This document shows, in pieces, positions 8,250 to 15,216 of a stretch of 41,298 bases of DNA. The notes beneath the pieces are model-generated. The model ran no database searches, was not told the origin of the DNA, and was given only the letters and a program-made list of their open reading frames with translations. This DNA is from CAYVXT01 sp964455485 (GTDB lineage Bacteria > Patescibacteriota > Minisyncoccia > Phycocordibacterales > WO2-35-19). How positions within the stretch are numbered: the first letter of the stretch is position 1; every line of letters begins with the position of its first letter. The translations under genes and the position numbers were made by a program. Where the stretch lies: NCBI GenBank assembly GCA_964455485.1, contig CAYVXT010000003.1, positions 1 through 41,298 on the forward strand, in the 5' to 3' direction.

Positions 8250-8397
8250 AGAAATTAGTTCCGAGTATGACCTCGCTAGAGACTCGTACTATTTCCCGCC
8301 TGAGTCTCTACACAACCCTGCCAGTTTCCTCCCAGACATCTGCTAGGTTTTACTAAGGCGCAAGCCACCCCCCGACTTTGTTTCGGGGGATTTTTTT
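8250..8397 (+). ncRNA. Unassigned structured small RNA with C-rich loops
   Basis: A transcript of about 148 nt is framed by the promoter at 8215-8243 and an intrinsic terminator (8369-8397). Hairpin A (8278-8309) has the perfect stem AGAGACTC/GAGTCTCT and a loop containing TTTCCCGCC. Hairpin B (8317-8347) has the stem CCTGCCAG/CTGCTAGG and a loop containing TTTCCTCCC. A tiny GGC-GCAA-GCC hairpin follows at 8357-8366. I see no SRP, tmRNA or RNase P signatures; a divergent 6S RNA cannot be excluded. The C-rich loops could pair with SD sequences, which is an inference. Confidence 0.65.
8369..8397 (+). terminator. Terminator of the small RNA
   Basis: CCCCCGA / CTTTGTT / TCGGGGG is followed by A and seven T. 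Confidence 0.9.
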
Positions 8398-8452
8398 ATA
8401 AAATTTTAAGTTGATTGAATCGAAAAATATGTTAGATTTGTATATGCATATT

Positions 8453-8536
8453 GCGTCGGTGGTAGAGTGGTCAATTACAACAGACTGTAAATCTGTCGCC
8501 CATCGGGCTACGCAGGTTCGAATCCTGCCCGGCGCA
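8453..8536 (+). tRNA. tRNA-Tyr(GUA)
   Basis: The acceptor GCGTCGG pairs with CCGGCGC and the discriminator is A. The anticodon stem CAGA/TCTG closes CTGTAAA, giving GUA. It has a class II variable arm and the T-arm GCAGG-TTCGAAT-CCTGC. The bases CCCA follow the discriminator, so CCA is not encoded in the normal position. Confidence 0.95.
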
Positions 8537-8542
8537 CCCAGG

Positions 8543-8567
8543 AAAAACTGCTGCAAAGCAGTTTTTT
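8543..8567 (+). terminator. Terminator of tRNA-Tyr
   Basis: The hairpin AAAACTGCT-GCAA-AGCAGTTTTTT follows 6 bases after the tRNA. Confidence 0.8.
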
Positions 8568-8574
8568 CTTACCT

Positions 8575-8811
8575 TTGCTCCGGGAGGAAAAGCGTGGGAC
8601 GCTTTTCCGTCAGGATTCGAACGACGGAGAGGGACCCGCTTTAGCAAAAGCGGGAGCGAGTCGGTGCCCAGACCAAAAAAGTTTTGACGAAAACTTTTTG
8701 AGTCGAGGGTGAGCTTGGGGTGGGACCCAAGCGCAAGACTTATTGAGACTGAACAAAGTGAGGTCCAATAAGTAGACAGCTTCTGTAAGAAGAAATTCCT
8801 GCCCGGCGCAC
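8575..8811 (+). repeat. Nested palindromic element carrying tRNA-Tyr end copies
   Basis: The element begins with an inverted acceptor-like piece (GCTCCGGG, near 8577), hairpin H1 (GGAAAAGCG/CGCTTTTCC), and the inverted T-arm AGGATTCGAAC (about 8612-8622). A GC hairpin CCCGCTTT/AAAGCGGG and a 139-bp core (8662-8800) follow. It ends with a direct copy of the tRNA-Tyr 3' end (ATTCCTGCCCGGCGCAC, 8795-8811). The stretch has no plausible gene. Confidence 0.7.
8662..8800 (+). repeat. 139-bp structured core repeat, copy 1
   Basis: It matches 39179-39317 over the same 139-bp length, differing in the first stem-loop and at four scattered bases. It holds four hairpins: an A/T stem, CTTGGG/CCCAAG, ACTTATTG/CAATAAGT and CTTCT/AGAAG. 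The first stem differs between copies but still pairs in both, suggesting selection on structure. Confidence 0.85.
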
Positions 8812-8841
8812 AGGAAAAAATCGCATTGGCGGTTTTTCTTG

Positions 8842-8927
8842 TGCGCCGGGCGAGTAGCTTCGATGATCAAATCGAAGCGTTACATAGGATTCGAAAGGTG
8901 GAAGAAATTTTTCAGCAGAAAAATTTC
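8842..8927 (+). repeat. Second, truncated tRNA-Tyr end element
   Basis: The inverted acceptor TGCGCCGGGC (8842-8851) is followed by a hairpin with CTTCGAT/ATCGAAG, the inverted T-arm AGGATTCGAA (8886-8895), then hairpin AAATTTTTC-AGCA-GAAAAATTT (8904-8927). The direct copy of the tRNA end is missing; the promoter of the next gene begins instead. A terminator-like A/T hairpin (8813-8840) separates it from the first element. Confidence 0.65.
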
Positions 8928-8939
8928 CTAAAAAATTGC

Positions 8940-8945
8940 TATAAT
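8940..8945 (+). promoter_or_regulatory. Extended -10 box of the zincin-like gene
   Basis: TGCTATAAT is an extended -10 box that ends exactly 6 bases before the ATG at 8952. No SD is present, so the message is predicted to be leaderless. Confidence 0.6.
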
Positions 8946-8951
8946 AATAAA

Positions 8952-9620
8952 ATGGAGGAACTACCAAGCAATAATCAAGATAATTTGCCCGTGTCTGAAG
9001 AATGGGAAGGTAATGACACCTTTAATAATTCTGAAAATAATAACGACAACTACGCTGAGAGTTATAATACTGCAGATTATGCCAATAAACTTTCAGAACA
9101 TCTTCTTGGTCTAAAAACCAATGACCCTAAAATAGTAGAGAGGCTTATAGAGGACCAAAATATAATAAGAGCTAAATATAATCTGCCTCCACGCAAAGCT
9201 ATTTCAAATTTACCAGAATATGAACGCTTATTGAGAAATATTGCCCAATCTATTGGTGTCTCGATAAAAGAAAAATCAGAGTGTGGAAAATTTTTTGAAG
9301 AAAACTCAGTAGGAGGAGTTCATTTCGAAAATGACAATAAAATAGGAGTTAACATAAACAAGAATACAAAACAAAGTTATACCAATAGTTTAAACTCTCT
9401 TGAACATGAACTAATCCATGCTTTACAACATCACTTTTCCCCCAGAATGCCAATTGAACTTATGGAATACGAGGCATATATTGCCGGTGGTAATAATGAA
9501 TTCTTAAGAGAAAGTCCAGAAGGAGTTGAAGTGGTTTTTAGTGATCTAATCGGTGCCTCCATAAGATGGTGGTATTCACAAGAGAGCAAAAATAAAGGCG
9601 AAACAAATTCACCTGACTGA
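8952..9620 (+). CDS. Putative zincin-like metallopeptidase
   Basis: The 222-residue protein has a disordered Asn/Glu-rich N-terminus (about 1-45), a helical middle, and a C-terminal metal-binding motif LEHELIHALQHHF. Its HExxH (HELIH) gives two histidines and the glutamate; MEYEAYIAG some 20 residues later could supply the third ligand. No signal peptide or membrane helix is visible. The family is not recognised beyond this motif, so the substrate is unknown. The ATG is chosen because the -10 box lies 6 bases before it; upstream in-frame codons lie inside repeat DNA. AT content matches the backbone. Confidence 0.7.
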   Translation: MEELPSNNQDNLPVSEEWEGNDTFNNSENNNDNYAESYNTADYANKLSEHLLGLKTNDPKIVERLIEDQNIIRAKYNLPPRKAISNLPEYERLLRNIAQSIGVSIKEKSECGKFFEENSVGGVHFENDNKIGVNINKNTKQSYTNSLNSLEHELIHALQHHFSPRMPIELMEYEAYIAGGNNEFLRESPEGVEVVFSDLIGASIRWWYSQESKNKGETNSPD

Positions 9621-9683
9621 CTATCACCACCTGAACACTGATATATTCGGTAAATGTAGATTGACCCAACTTTTCATCAACTC

Positions 9684-9720
9684 AGTTCTAACGTGATCCA
9701 GTGCCCCACACCAAAATAAA
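9684..9720. repeat. Left boundary repeat of an orphan-gene block
   Basis: AGTTCTAACG and ACACCAAAA are separated by 14 variable bases. The same pair, with identical spacing, recurs at 11862-11900 on the other side of a GC-richer block of small genes. The surrounding gap 9621-9830 holds nothing else I recognise. Confidence 0.5.
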
Positions 9721-9808
9721 AAACATGTTTTGGAATAAATTCCTGCCCTCTAAAATCTTGTTTTAATTGAAGTTCAGAATAGCTAAACACCCTTATTTTT
9801 AGGTCCCC

Positions 9809-9837
9809 TTTACACCCATTGACTTTTAGTGTATAAT
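9809..9837 (+). promoter_or_regulatory. Promoter of the first orphan-block gene
   Basis: TTTACA, a 17-base spacer and TATAAT precede the SD-led gene at 9871. Confidence 0.6.
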
Positions 9838-9870
9838 TTGCTATTCTTATCTTAGAAAAGGAGCATACAC

Positions 9871-10371
9871 ATGACGACACTTCAGGTGTGGAAGAAGGTC
9901 CCGACGATCAAAGGTGCCTCCAGAATGAAAGAGTTGATTGCGATTGTAGGAAAAAGCTGTGTCATCAGACCGGCAGCACGAGAGTTGTGCGAGCGAGTAG
10001 AGGAAAAATTCTCGCTTCCAGCCGGCGACACCAGCGTAGCTCTTCTCTCGATGGCGGATCTTGGCTTCAGCCAGGGTGTGCCATTCTACGAGTTCTACGA
10101 TCGCGCTGCGGAACAGGGCTACCAACTCTGCACTCCCGAAGTGGGATTGCTGATCAGGAAAGCCTTCAGTAAAGGAGAGCAGCACTCCCGTCCCGACCGC
10201 AGTTTCCGTTGCATTTATGTGGCAATGGAACCTGTCGAAATCGGTATCGGCGAAACCGCTGTCCTTTCGTTGGAAGTCACCGACACCGAAGCTGAATTAC
10301 GTGCGGCACGATGTATGCCGCAGACAGCTTTCGGACCGTCGGAGAAGTGGGCTTTCAAGGTTCCTGCTTAA
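9871..10371 (+). CDS. Orphan protein of 166 residues
   Basis: The function is not recognised. AAAAGGAG lies 8 bases before the ATG, unlike most backbone genes here. GC content and codon choice are clearly higher than in neighbours such as the zincin-like gene. The middle reads MADLGFSQG...FYDRAAEQGYQLCTPEVGLLIRKAF, followed by a beta-rich CIYVAMEPVEIG. This resembles a family of hypothetical proteins I associate with Parcubacteria from memory, which is unverified. There is no membrane segment or signal peptide. It is the first gene of a small block that looks acquired. Confidence 0.7.
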   Translation: MTTLQVWKKVPTIKGASRMKELIAIVGKSCVIRPAARELCERVEEKFSLPAGDTSVALLSMADLGFSQGVPFYEFYDRAAEQGYQLCTPEVGLLIRKAFSKGEQHSRPDRSFRCIYVAMEPVEIGIGETAVLSLEVTDTEAELRAARCMPQTAFGPSEKWAFKVPA

Positions 10372-10382
10372 GATCCTTAAAC

Positions 10383-10404
10383 TGGGGCCAGTTTCGGCTG
10401 GCCC
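10383..10404 (+). terminator. Hairpin after the first orphan gene
   Basis: GGGCCAG-TTTCGG-CTGGCCC lies 12 bases past the stop. The T-run is weak and displaced (GTTTTTC about 15 bases later). Confidence 0.5.
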
Positions 10405-10492
10405 TCCTACCAGAGTTTTTCAGAAATGGAGAATTGCGGTGGGAGACTGCAAATCCCTAAATCTCAGATCTGTACTTTCAAAGGAGAAAGTC

Positions 10493-10840
10493 GTGAGCTT
10501 ACTTAGTCGATTGATCTACATGTATTTCCGCATCGCACTCTTCTTCGGAAGAGAGATGCACGTCTACAACGTGAGCAGCCGCTGGGGCTCGAGGACTGAC
10601 AGGATTCCGCATCGCTACAACGCGGCGTGGGAAATCCAGAAGGTTCTGGAGAAGAAGGGTTGGCCCCGCTGTGCGTTCTGTGGCTGGGTAACCAAGGAGT
10701 TCGACGAGCACCTCAAAACGGGCGAAGGATACTGCTACCAGCAGTCCATCGGCAACCCCGGAGTGCCGTGGGATCAGGAACCTGACCCACAGCTCTCCTA
10801 CGACAAGATGCCTGATCGGCTCCGTCACTGGCCGGCGTAG
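10493..10840 (+). CDS. Orphan small protein with a possible zinc-binding CCHC site
   Basis: AAAGGAG lies 7 bases before the GTG start at 10493-10495. The 115-residue product has a hydrophobic N-terminus (LLSRLIYMYFRIALFF, possibly a membrane anchor). It then has Cys60 and Cys63 in RCAFCGW, His73 and Cys81 in GYCYQQ, spaced like a zinc knuckle, and ends in a Pro/Asp-rich tail. GC-rich like the adjacent orphan genes. No family is recognised; zinc binding is inferred from spacing alone. Confidence 0.65.
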   Translation: MSLLSRLIYMYFRIALFFGREMHVYNVSSRWGSRTDRIPHRYNAAWEIQKVLEKKGWPRCAFCGWVTKEFDEHLKTGEGYCYQQSIGNPGVPWDQEPDPQLSYDKMPDRLRHWPA

Positions 10841-10852
10841 AAGTTCTTTCTT

Positions 10853-10914
10853 GGGCGAGTCAGAAATGATTCGCCCTTCCATCAAAGTATTTTTCTTTAA
10901 GAATATTTTGATGG
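10853..10914 (+). terminator. Two stacked hairpins after the zinc-knuckle-like gene
   Basis: GGGCGA...TCGCCC with a GAAA loop (10853-10876) is followed by CATCAAA...TTTGATG (10880-10914), an A/T-rich stem with a TTTTTCTTT stretch. Confidence 0.5.
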
Positions 10915-10945
10915 GAGTAAAATCCGAGTTCTTTAGGAGATGAAT

Positions 10946-11161
10946 ATGGCAAATTACGAAGTTTGGTATACGGAAATTCGATACCGTGACCAAACACGCA
11001 CCTGGATGACTTCTTCTGATCGAAAGTCGACTCCTTTCGAGGAGTCGAGCGATGAGAAAGCGAGAGAGATCGCAAAAGCGCTCATGAACGCGCCGAGCGA
11101 TGATCCTCTTGTAGACAGGAGAATTCCTATTAAGCTCGTGAAAGTCATTGAGATCATGTAA
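10946..11161 (+). CDS. Orphan small protein of 71 residues
   Basis: TAGGAG ends 6 bases before the ATG at 10946; an ATG at 10940 overlaps that SD and is not used. The charged, soluble product begins MANYEVWYTEIRYRDQTRTW, probably a beta hairpin, then has an acidic/Ser stretch and a helix (DEKAREIAKALMNA). No family is recognised. The next gene follows 14 bases later with its own SD, so the pair is probably co-transcribed. Confidence 0.65.
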   Translation: MANYEVWYTEIRYRDQTRTWMTSSDRKSTPFEESSDEKAREIAKALMNAPSDDPLVDRRIPIKLVKVIEIM

Positions 11162-11175
11162 AAAGGAGCAGGACA

Positions 11176-11616
11176 ATGAAGCAAACTCTTATTCTGACTT
11201 ACAATCGGGTTCAGGGGTTCGCTCCTGGCTCGCACGGCAATGATCGCGTTGTGATCCACAAGATCGACAAAGACGCTTTCACCGAAGAAAACTACGAGAA
11301 GGCGACAGCGGCACTCCGAGCTCAGGTTTCCGTGAGTAATCCACTCGAAACTGAAGCCTACGTGTATCTGGGTTATTCGGGAGGAGAAGAGCAATACTCC
11401 CACTTGCAACGCAGGGTATTCAGAGCAGCGACAGAAACCGTCCTGGCCTTGATAAAGGAAAGGGCCCGTATTCATATTGTTGGCTGCACCTGCTTCAGCA
11501 CCAGCAAGCGGGAGTTCACTGAAGCTAGTGGCTTTGACTACATTGAAAGCAAAGAGTGTGGTGGCCATCTGAAGCTCGGCAAAATTGTCAGTGAGATTCT
11601 CAAGACTACTGCTTAG
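11176..11616 (+). CDS. Orphan protein of 146 residues
   Basis: AAAGGAG lies 9 bases upstream of the ATG. The protein alternates beta and alpha segments (LILTYNRVQGF, VVIHKID, EAYVYLGYSGG, RIHIVGCTCFSTS, FDYIES), suggesting a small alpha/beta fold. No catalytic motif is identifiable. It is soluble and GC-rich like its neighbours. It ends just before a strong terminator and is the last intact gene of the block. Confidence 0.65.
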   Translation: MKQTLILTYNRVQGFAPGSHGNDRVVIHKIDKDAFTEENYEKATAALRAQVSVSNPLETEAYVYLGYSGGEEQYSHLQRRVFRAATETVLALIKERARIHIVGCTCFSTSKREFTEASGFDYIESKECGGHLKLGKIVSEILKTTA

Positions 11617-11624
11617 ATTTACAA

Positions 11625-11668
11625 CCGCCCACACCGGGACAAAATCCGGTGGAGGGCGGATTTTGTTT
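11625..11668 (+). terminator. Terminator closing the orphan-gene operon
   Basis: The long stem CCGCCC-ACACCGG / CCGGTGG-AGGGCGG is followed by ATTTTGTTT. Confidence 0.85.
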
Positions 11669-11675
11669 ATTATAC

Positions 11676-11789
11676 TGGCCGGTCACCGGCAAGTACGGGT
11701 TGTACATCGGACTCTCTGTCTGGACTGCGGGGTTATTCACCTGGTTCTGGGCAGTGCATCGGTCGTTTTGCATCACGAGAACAGCATAA
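11676..11789 (+). pseudogene. Startless remnant of a membrane-protein gene
   Basis: An open frame with no start or SD reads WPVTGKYGLYIGLSVWTAGL, then FTWFWAVHRSFCITRTA, then TAA. The composition is that of a membrane helix and the GC content matches the orphan block. The terminator at 11625-11668 occupies the place where its start should be. I read it as a truncated cassette gene; chance coding cannot be excluded. Confidence 0.4.
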
Positions 11790-11861
11790 TGTTTTCGAAA
11801 CCGCTTTGGGAGTCGCTCGACCCTCGGGCGGCTTTCTTCATATCTGAATTATTATCAAACT

Positions 11862-11900
11862 AGTTCCAACGCTACACCGGACAATACACCAAAAAATAAA
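11862..11900. repeat. Right boundary repeat of the orphan-gene block
   Basis: AGTTCCAACG, 14 variable bases and ACACCAAAA match the left copy at 9684. A hairpin AACCGCCAT/ATGGCGGTT follows at 11899-11920. Confidence 0.5.
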
Positions 11901-11920
11901 CCGCCATGTTGATGGCGGTT

Positions 11921-12336
11921 GCGAAAGGCGAGCGAGATGAAGTTCTTTGTCGGCCAACTACAATAAAAAGTTATAAAAATTTATATTTTAACTTTTCATT
12001 TTCATTAACCTGGTGTGGGTCTGCGCCCCTGCTATGTATGCTTACATAGTTTCGTTCAGCTTCGGCGCATTTGGGGTCTTAACCTTGTGTGCTGTTGGTA
12101 CGTCCATCGAACTAAGCTTTGCGATTAGGAAGGTCAATCCCAACCATACGTTCCTATTTCAAATCGGTCCTCACACACCACACTCGAGAGTTCTTTTCCT
12201 CTTTTCGTTCTTCTCTCGCCTTGACTCGTAAGAAGTCATTAATTTACTTATAACTTATTTTATATATAAAGTCAATCTAGTAAAGTAGTTTATACTTTTA
12301 AATATAATAAACTGAATAACTTTCGAACTGTTTTAT
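11921..12336. other. Gene-free spacer with a palindrome-rich core
   Basis: I see no gene with a credible start. From 12009 to about 12187 there are inverted motifs (CTGGTGTGGG against CACACACCA), a small hairpin CTATGTATG/CATACATAG and a GCGCC/GGCGC pair. These are reminiscent of the tRNA-end elements. The rest (12230-12336) is AT-rich with nothing recognisable. Confidence 0.4.
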
Positions 12337-13995
12337 TTATTGCTGTTCGTCAGCACCTATGTCCCATGAGCCGCTTCGTGTTTGACCATCAATGTCGGTT
12401 GTAAATAGTCCTCCAACGCTATTGGTACCAAAATCTTTAGCACCAGCATCGCCTGCTTGGAGGTGATAGTCTTTTGCGCCCGCGTTAACAAATGTAAATG
12501 TTGTAGCACTTCTTGAGTTTGCACCTGGTGCGCCATTACCATCATCTTCTGCATTGTAGTTTGATGTGCCAGCAAATGTTCCTACAAAGCCTATGGTTGC
12601 TCCAGTCACTAAATGATTAACAACTTTGGTGCTTGTTACATCAGTCACAAAACCATAAGTACAGCCGGCAGAAGTATTATTATAATATTCGTCGGTGTCG
12701 GCAAGGTCAGTCGCAAAACATTGTCCAAAGTCATAAACCAAATTATTCCAAACTTTAACAGTCGCTCCAGCTAGTCCTGCTGGTCTATTATTTATTCCAA
12801 TTGTATTACCTTTTGTTCCAGTTAAAGTTACAATATTATTTGATATTCTACAGTCGACGTCGGCATAGTTTTGGTTTGCGTTTGAACATTTAATTCCAAT
12901 ATAACTATCTCCAGCGCTTCTGGTAATTTTAATTTGTATCCCTTCAATACGAAGATGTCCTGGTGTATTGTTATACAATGCATTTGTATTTGTAACTTCC
13001 AAGCGATATTTGTTTGTATCGTACTTACCAGTGGGGGAGTTAGAAAAGTGATTTGGGCTTTGTTCTCCAATTATCCAGAGGTAATTTGCAGCTGATGTGG
13101 TTTGATCAAATGGTGTTTGGTTTATAGCTGAAGTATCAGCGACTGATCCTGAGGCATATATACGATAAGGGGTAGTTAGAGTAGCTGGTAGCAGGTTGAT
13201 TGCTTCGAGTAAGGTTGCGCATGCGCGAGTAGCTCCTGCTGTGTTGTTTGTAGTGCAATCTCCGCCCGCTGATGAGCTTGTATTTACGTATAATGTTGTG
13301 CCGGTAAAGGAGTCACCACCTGAGCTACCGCCCCCTCTAAAGGAAACTCTGCCACCGCTACTCGAGCCTCCTCTCACCGAAACTCTTCCTCCTCCAGCTC
13401 CTCCACCACGGATGCTTACTGATGAAAATAGTGGATCAAGGAGCCCATAACCATTTTTATTACCTATTGCTTCAATCCAAAACTCTCCTGATGAACTCTC
13501 AGGAAAGTATATTATTGCACGAAAATGCACAATATCATTTGGTTTGAGTTCAGTATTAAAATTATTTTTTGATTCAAATTCCTGAGGAATAGGTTTTTTA
13601 GATATTGCATGTTCGGCCTTACCTTCTTTAACTTCCAAGGCTTGCCAAGTACCGCTCACCATACGCTCTATTTTTAAAGCGCCCGATTTTAAATTTCTTG
13701 GAAAGTAAAGTTGGAAGTCAAAATTTTCAACAGTGGTACCGATATTTTGTGCTGAAAAATAAACTTCAGCATCAGAAATTCCAGAATAACTACCAGCATC
13801 TGATTTTATTATTACAGTTTCGTTTGTGTTTTCGTCTGTATTCTCAATTGTAGGAATTTCTGTCCTTTGGAATGTTAGATCTCTTTCAGTATTTTTACTA
13901 TTTTTAAAATTAAAATATAAAAAAACTAAAATTACTAAAATACCCAAACTTACCCAAACTATAAGATTTTTTTTAGAATTATTAGGACTATCCAT
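12337..13995 (-). CDS. Membrane-anchored surface protein with a parallel beta-helix domain
   Basis: The 552-residue protein has one N-terminal helix (about 11-29, LIVWVSLGILVILVFLYF), a beta-sandwich-like region (about 55-190), then a low-complexity Gly/Ser linker with a repeated R-V-S-[VF]-R-G-G unit (about 197-230). A long Asn/Thr-rich region with pectate-lyase-like beta-helix character follows. The C-terminus DIDGQTRSGSWDIGADE is typical of surface proteins with a choice-of-anchor beta-helix repeat. It probably projects outside the cell and may bind glycans or host surfaces; no catalytic residues are evident. It is monocistronic. Confidence 0.75.
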   Translation of the reverse strand: MDSPNNSKKNLIVWVSLGILVILVFLYFNFKNSKNTERDLTFQRTEIPTIENTDENTNETVIIKSDAGSYSGISDAEVYFSAQNIGTTVENFDFQLYFPRNLKSGALKIERMVSGTWQALEVKEGKAEHAISKKPIPQEFESKNNFNTELKPNDIVHFRAIIYFPESSSGEFWIEAIGNKNGYGLLDPLFSSVSIRGGGAGGGRVSVRGGSSSGGRVSFRGGGSSGGDSFTGTTLYVNTSSSAGGDCTTNNTAGATRACATLLEAINLLPATLTTPYRIYASGSVADTSAINQTPFDQTTSAANYLWIIGEQSPNHFSNSPTGKYDTNKYRLEVTNTNALYNNTPGHLRIEGIQIKITRSAGDSYIGIKCSNANQNYADVDCRISNNIVTLTGTKGNTIGINNRPAGLAGATVKVWNNLVYDFGQCFATDLADTDEYYNNTSAGCTYGFVTDVTSTKVVNHLVTGATIGFVGTFAGTSNYNAEDDGNGAPGANSRSATTFTFVNAGAKDYHLQAGDAGAKDFGTNSVGGLFTTDIDGQTRSGSWDIGADEQQ

Positions 13996-14082
13996 AAGTT
14001 AGCTCTAATTTTACCTCATCAGTGCTACTTAGCAAATAAGGGGATGGGGCATATTTTGCGGTATATATATCCATGTACTAAA

Positions 14083-14541
14083 TCAATTTTCCAATGCTGA
14101 GTTCCAAAGAATTTTCTTGATTTTTCTAGTGCTGTCAAAAGTAAAATGATGCTCACAAATTTCTCCTGTTTTAGAATTATTGCTTATCGCTGTCTCGCCT
14201 CCTACAAAAAAACCGATGTGCTTGTGCATATGACCACCTCCAAAATCAGTTTTTTCCCAAACTAGCACACACCCTGTTTTTGGTTCATTTATTTCCACCC
14301 AGTCATTTTCAAGCATGTCGCGCACGGTTCCATCTACTGTAGCGTGCGGGCTTTTTATAAGTTTTGTTATCAAAAGTATGGAAGAAACATAAAAGGCACA
14401 TGAAAGGTTTCCATTTTCTGTAATGTCGGTTTTAACTCCGTCAACCGACATATAAAGGTTTTTAAATATTTTAGATCCAACACTGTTTTTTATAATGGAC
14501 TGATAAGTATTAAATGTTAAAATTTTATTCGTTTTTTCCAT
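14083..14541 (-). CDS. Putative NlpC/P60-like cysteine peptidase
   Basis: The 152-residue protein has Cys in NLSCAFYVSSIL, a strand GCVLVWEK, then His in HKHIGFFVGG and a distal His in CEHHFTF. This order and spacing suit an NlpC/P60 Cys-His-His triad. No signal peptide is apparent, so it may act in the cytoplasm or be exported another way. Such enzymes usually cut peptidoglycan stem peptides. The similarity is weak and assigned by motif order only. Confidence 0.55.
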   Translation of the reverse strand: MEKTNKILTFNTYQSIIKNSVGSKIFKNLYMSVDGVKTDITENGNLSCAFYVSSILLITKLIKSPHATVDGTVRDMLENDWVEINEPKTGCVLVWEKTDFGGGHMHKHIGFFVGGETAISNNSKTGEICEHHFTFDSTRKIKKILWNSALEN

Positions 14542-14609
14542 GTGGGTAGATCTATGATATATTAGTTTAATTGAATCATAATATCATAAGATACCAATCA
14601 TTTACCTAA

Positions 14610-15191
14610 ATGCCTGAATATGCTAATAATTTAAATAGGGAGGTTAAATTCGTGGACAATATTTTAGCCGTTCCGTACTCGTCGCAGTACTTGGACATAG
14701 ATGAAAAGATACATCTTCTAACAGCGTGCGGAATGACCTCGGTGTACATGGCACTGAGGTACTACGGGGTCTCGAATGGCGGCTTAGATAAGCTCGTCGA
14801 AAAGGGTGTAGGTGAGGGCGGATACAGTAAATCTGGTTGGGTCCATGACTACCTGGTTAAAGTCTTTGAGGACCATGGCGTGAGATGCACCAGAATGGAA
14901 CAGATGAGGGACCGAGACATTGAGATAATCTGGGAGTCGTTGAAGGAGAATAATCCCGTCGTGATCTCAATGCAAAGGTTTTCGTTTGATAGAAGGATTT
15001 TCCATATGGTCGTTGTAACTGGGTATAGGTGCAACGAAAGTGGAAAATTGGAAGGATTCTTTTATCATGATCCGGCCGGACTCAACCCTGACGAAGTAAC
15101 CAATTTGTTCGTTTCTATTCCTGTCTTTCTCCAGTACTGGAGGAAGATGGCTATTTTGCCAACTGGCAAAAATGCTCCGCAACCAAGCTAA
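14610..15191 (+). CDS. C39-like papain-fold cysteine peptidase
   Basis: The 193-residue protein shows the C39_2 pattern: substrate-groove VPYSSQY, catalytic Cys in TACGMTSVYMALRYYGV, His in FHMVVVTGY about 100 residues later, and Asp in YHDPAG. There is no leader or membrane helix. GC content is above the backbone, suggesting acquisition. The stop codon lies inside the hairpin of its own terminator. It may process peptides or be an effector; the substrate is unknown. Confidence 0.7.
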   Translation: MPEYANNLNREVKFVDNILAVPYSSQYLDIDEKIHLLTACGMTSVYMALRYYGVSNGGLDKLVEKGVGEGGYSKSGWVHDYLVKVFEDHGVRCTRMEQMRDRDIEIIWESLKENNPVVISMQRFSFDRRIFHMVVVTGYRCNESGKLEGFFYHDPAGLNPDEVTNLFVSIPVFLQYWRKMAILPTGKNAPQPS

Positions 15192-15210
15192 TAGGTGGCG
15201 GAGCTTTGTT
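15174..15210 (+). terminator. Terminator overlapping the C39-like stop codon
   Basis: GCTCCGC...GCGGAGC followed by TTTGTT includes the TAA of the preceding gene in its loop. Confidence 0.6.
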
Positions 15211-15216
15211 AATTAT

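Noticed and set aside
8250..8397. SRP RNA (4.5S)
   Set aside because: The conserved apical loop sequence with GGAAGGAAGCAGCC is absent.
8353..8644. Open frames on both strands across tRNA-Tyr
   Set aside because: They overlap the tRNA and its terminator; the translated strings are tRNA sequence read as protein.
12013..12231. 72-codon open frame on the plus strand
   Set aside because: No SD or promoter near the ATG, odd composition, and it lies across inverted motifs of a palindrome-rich spacer.
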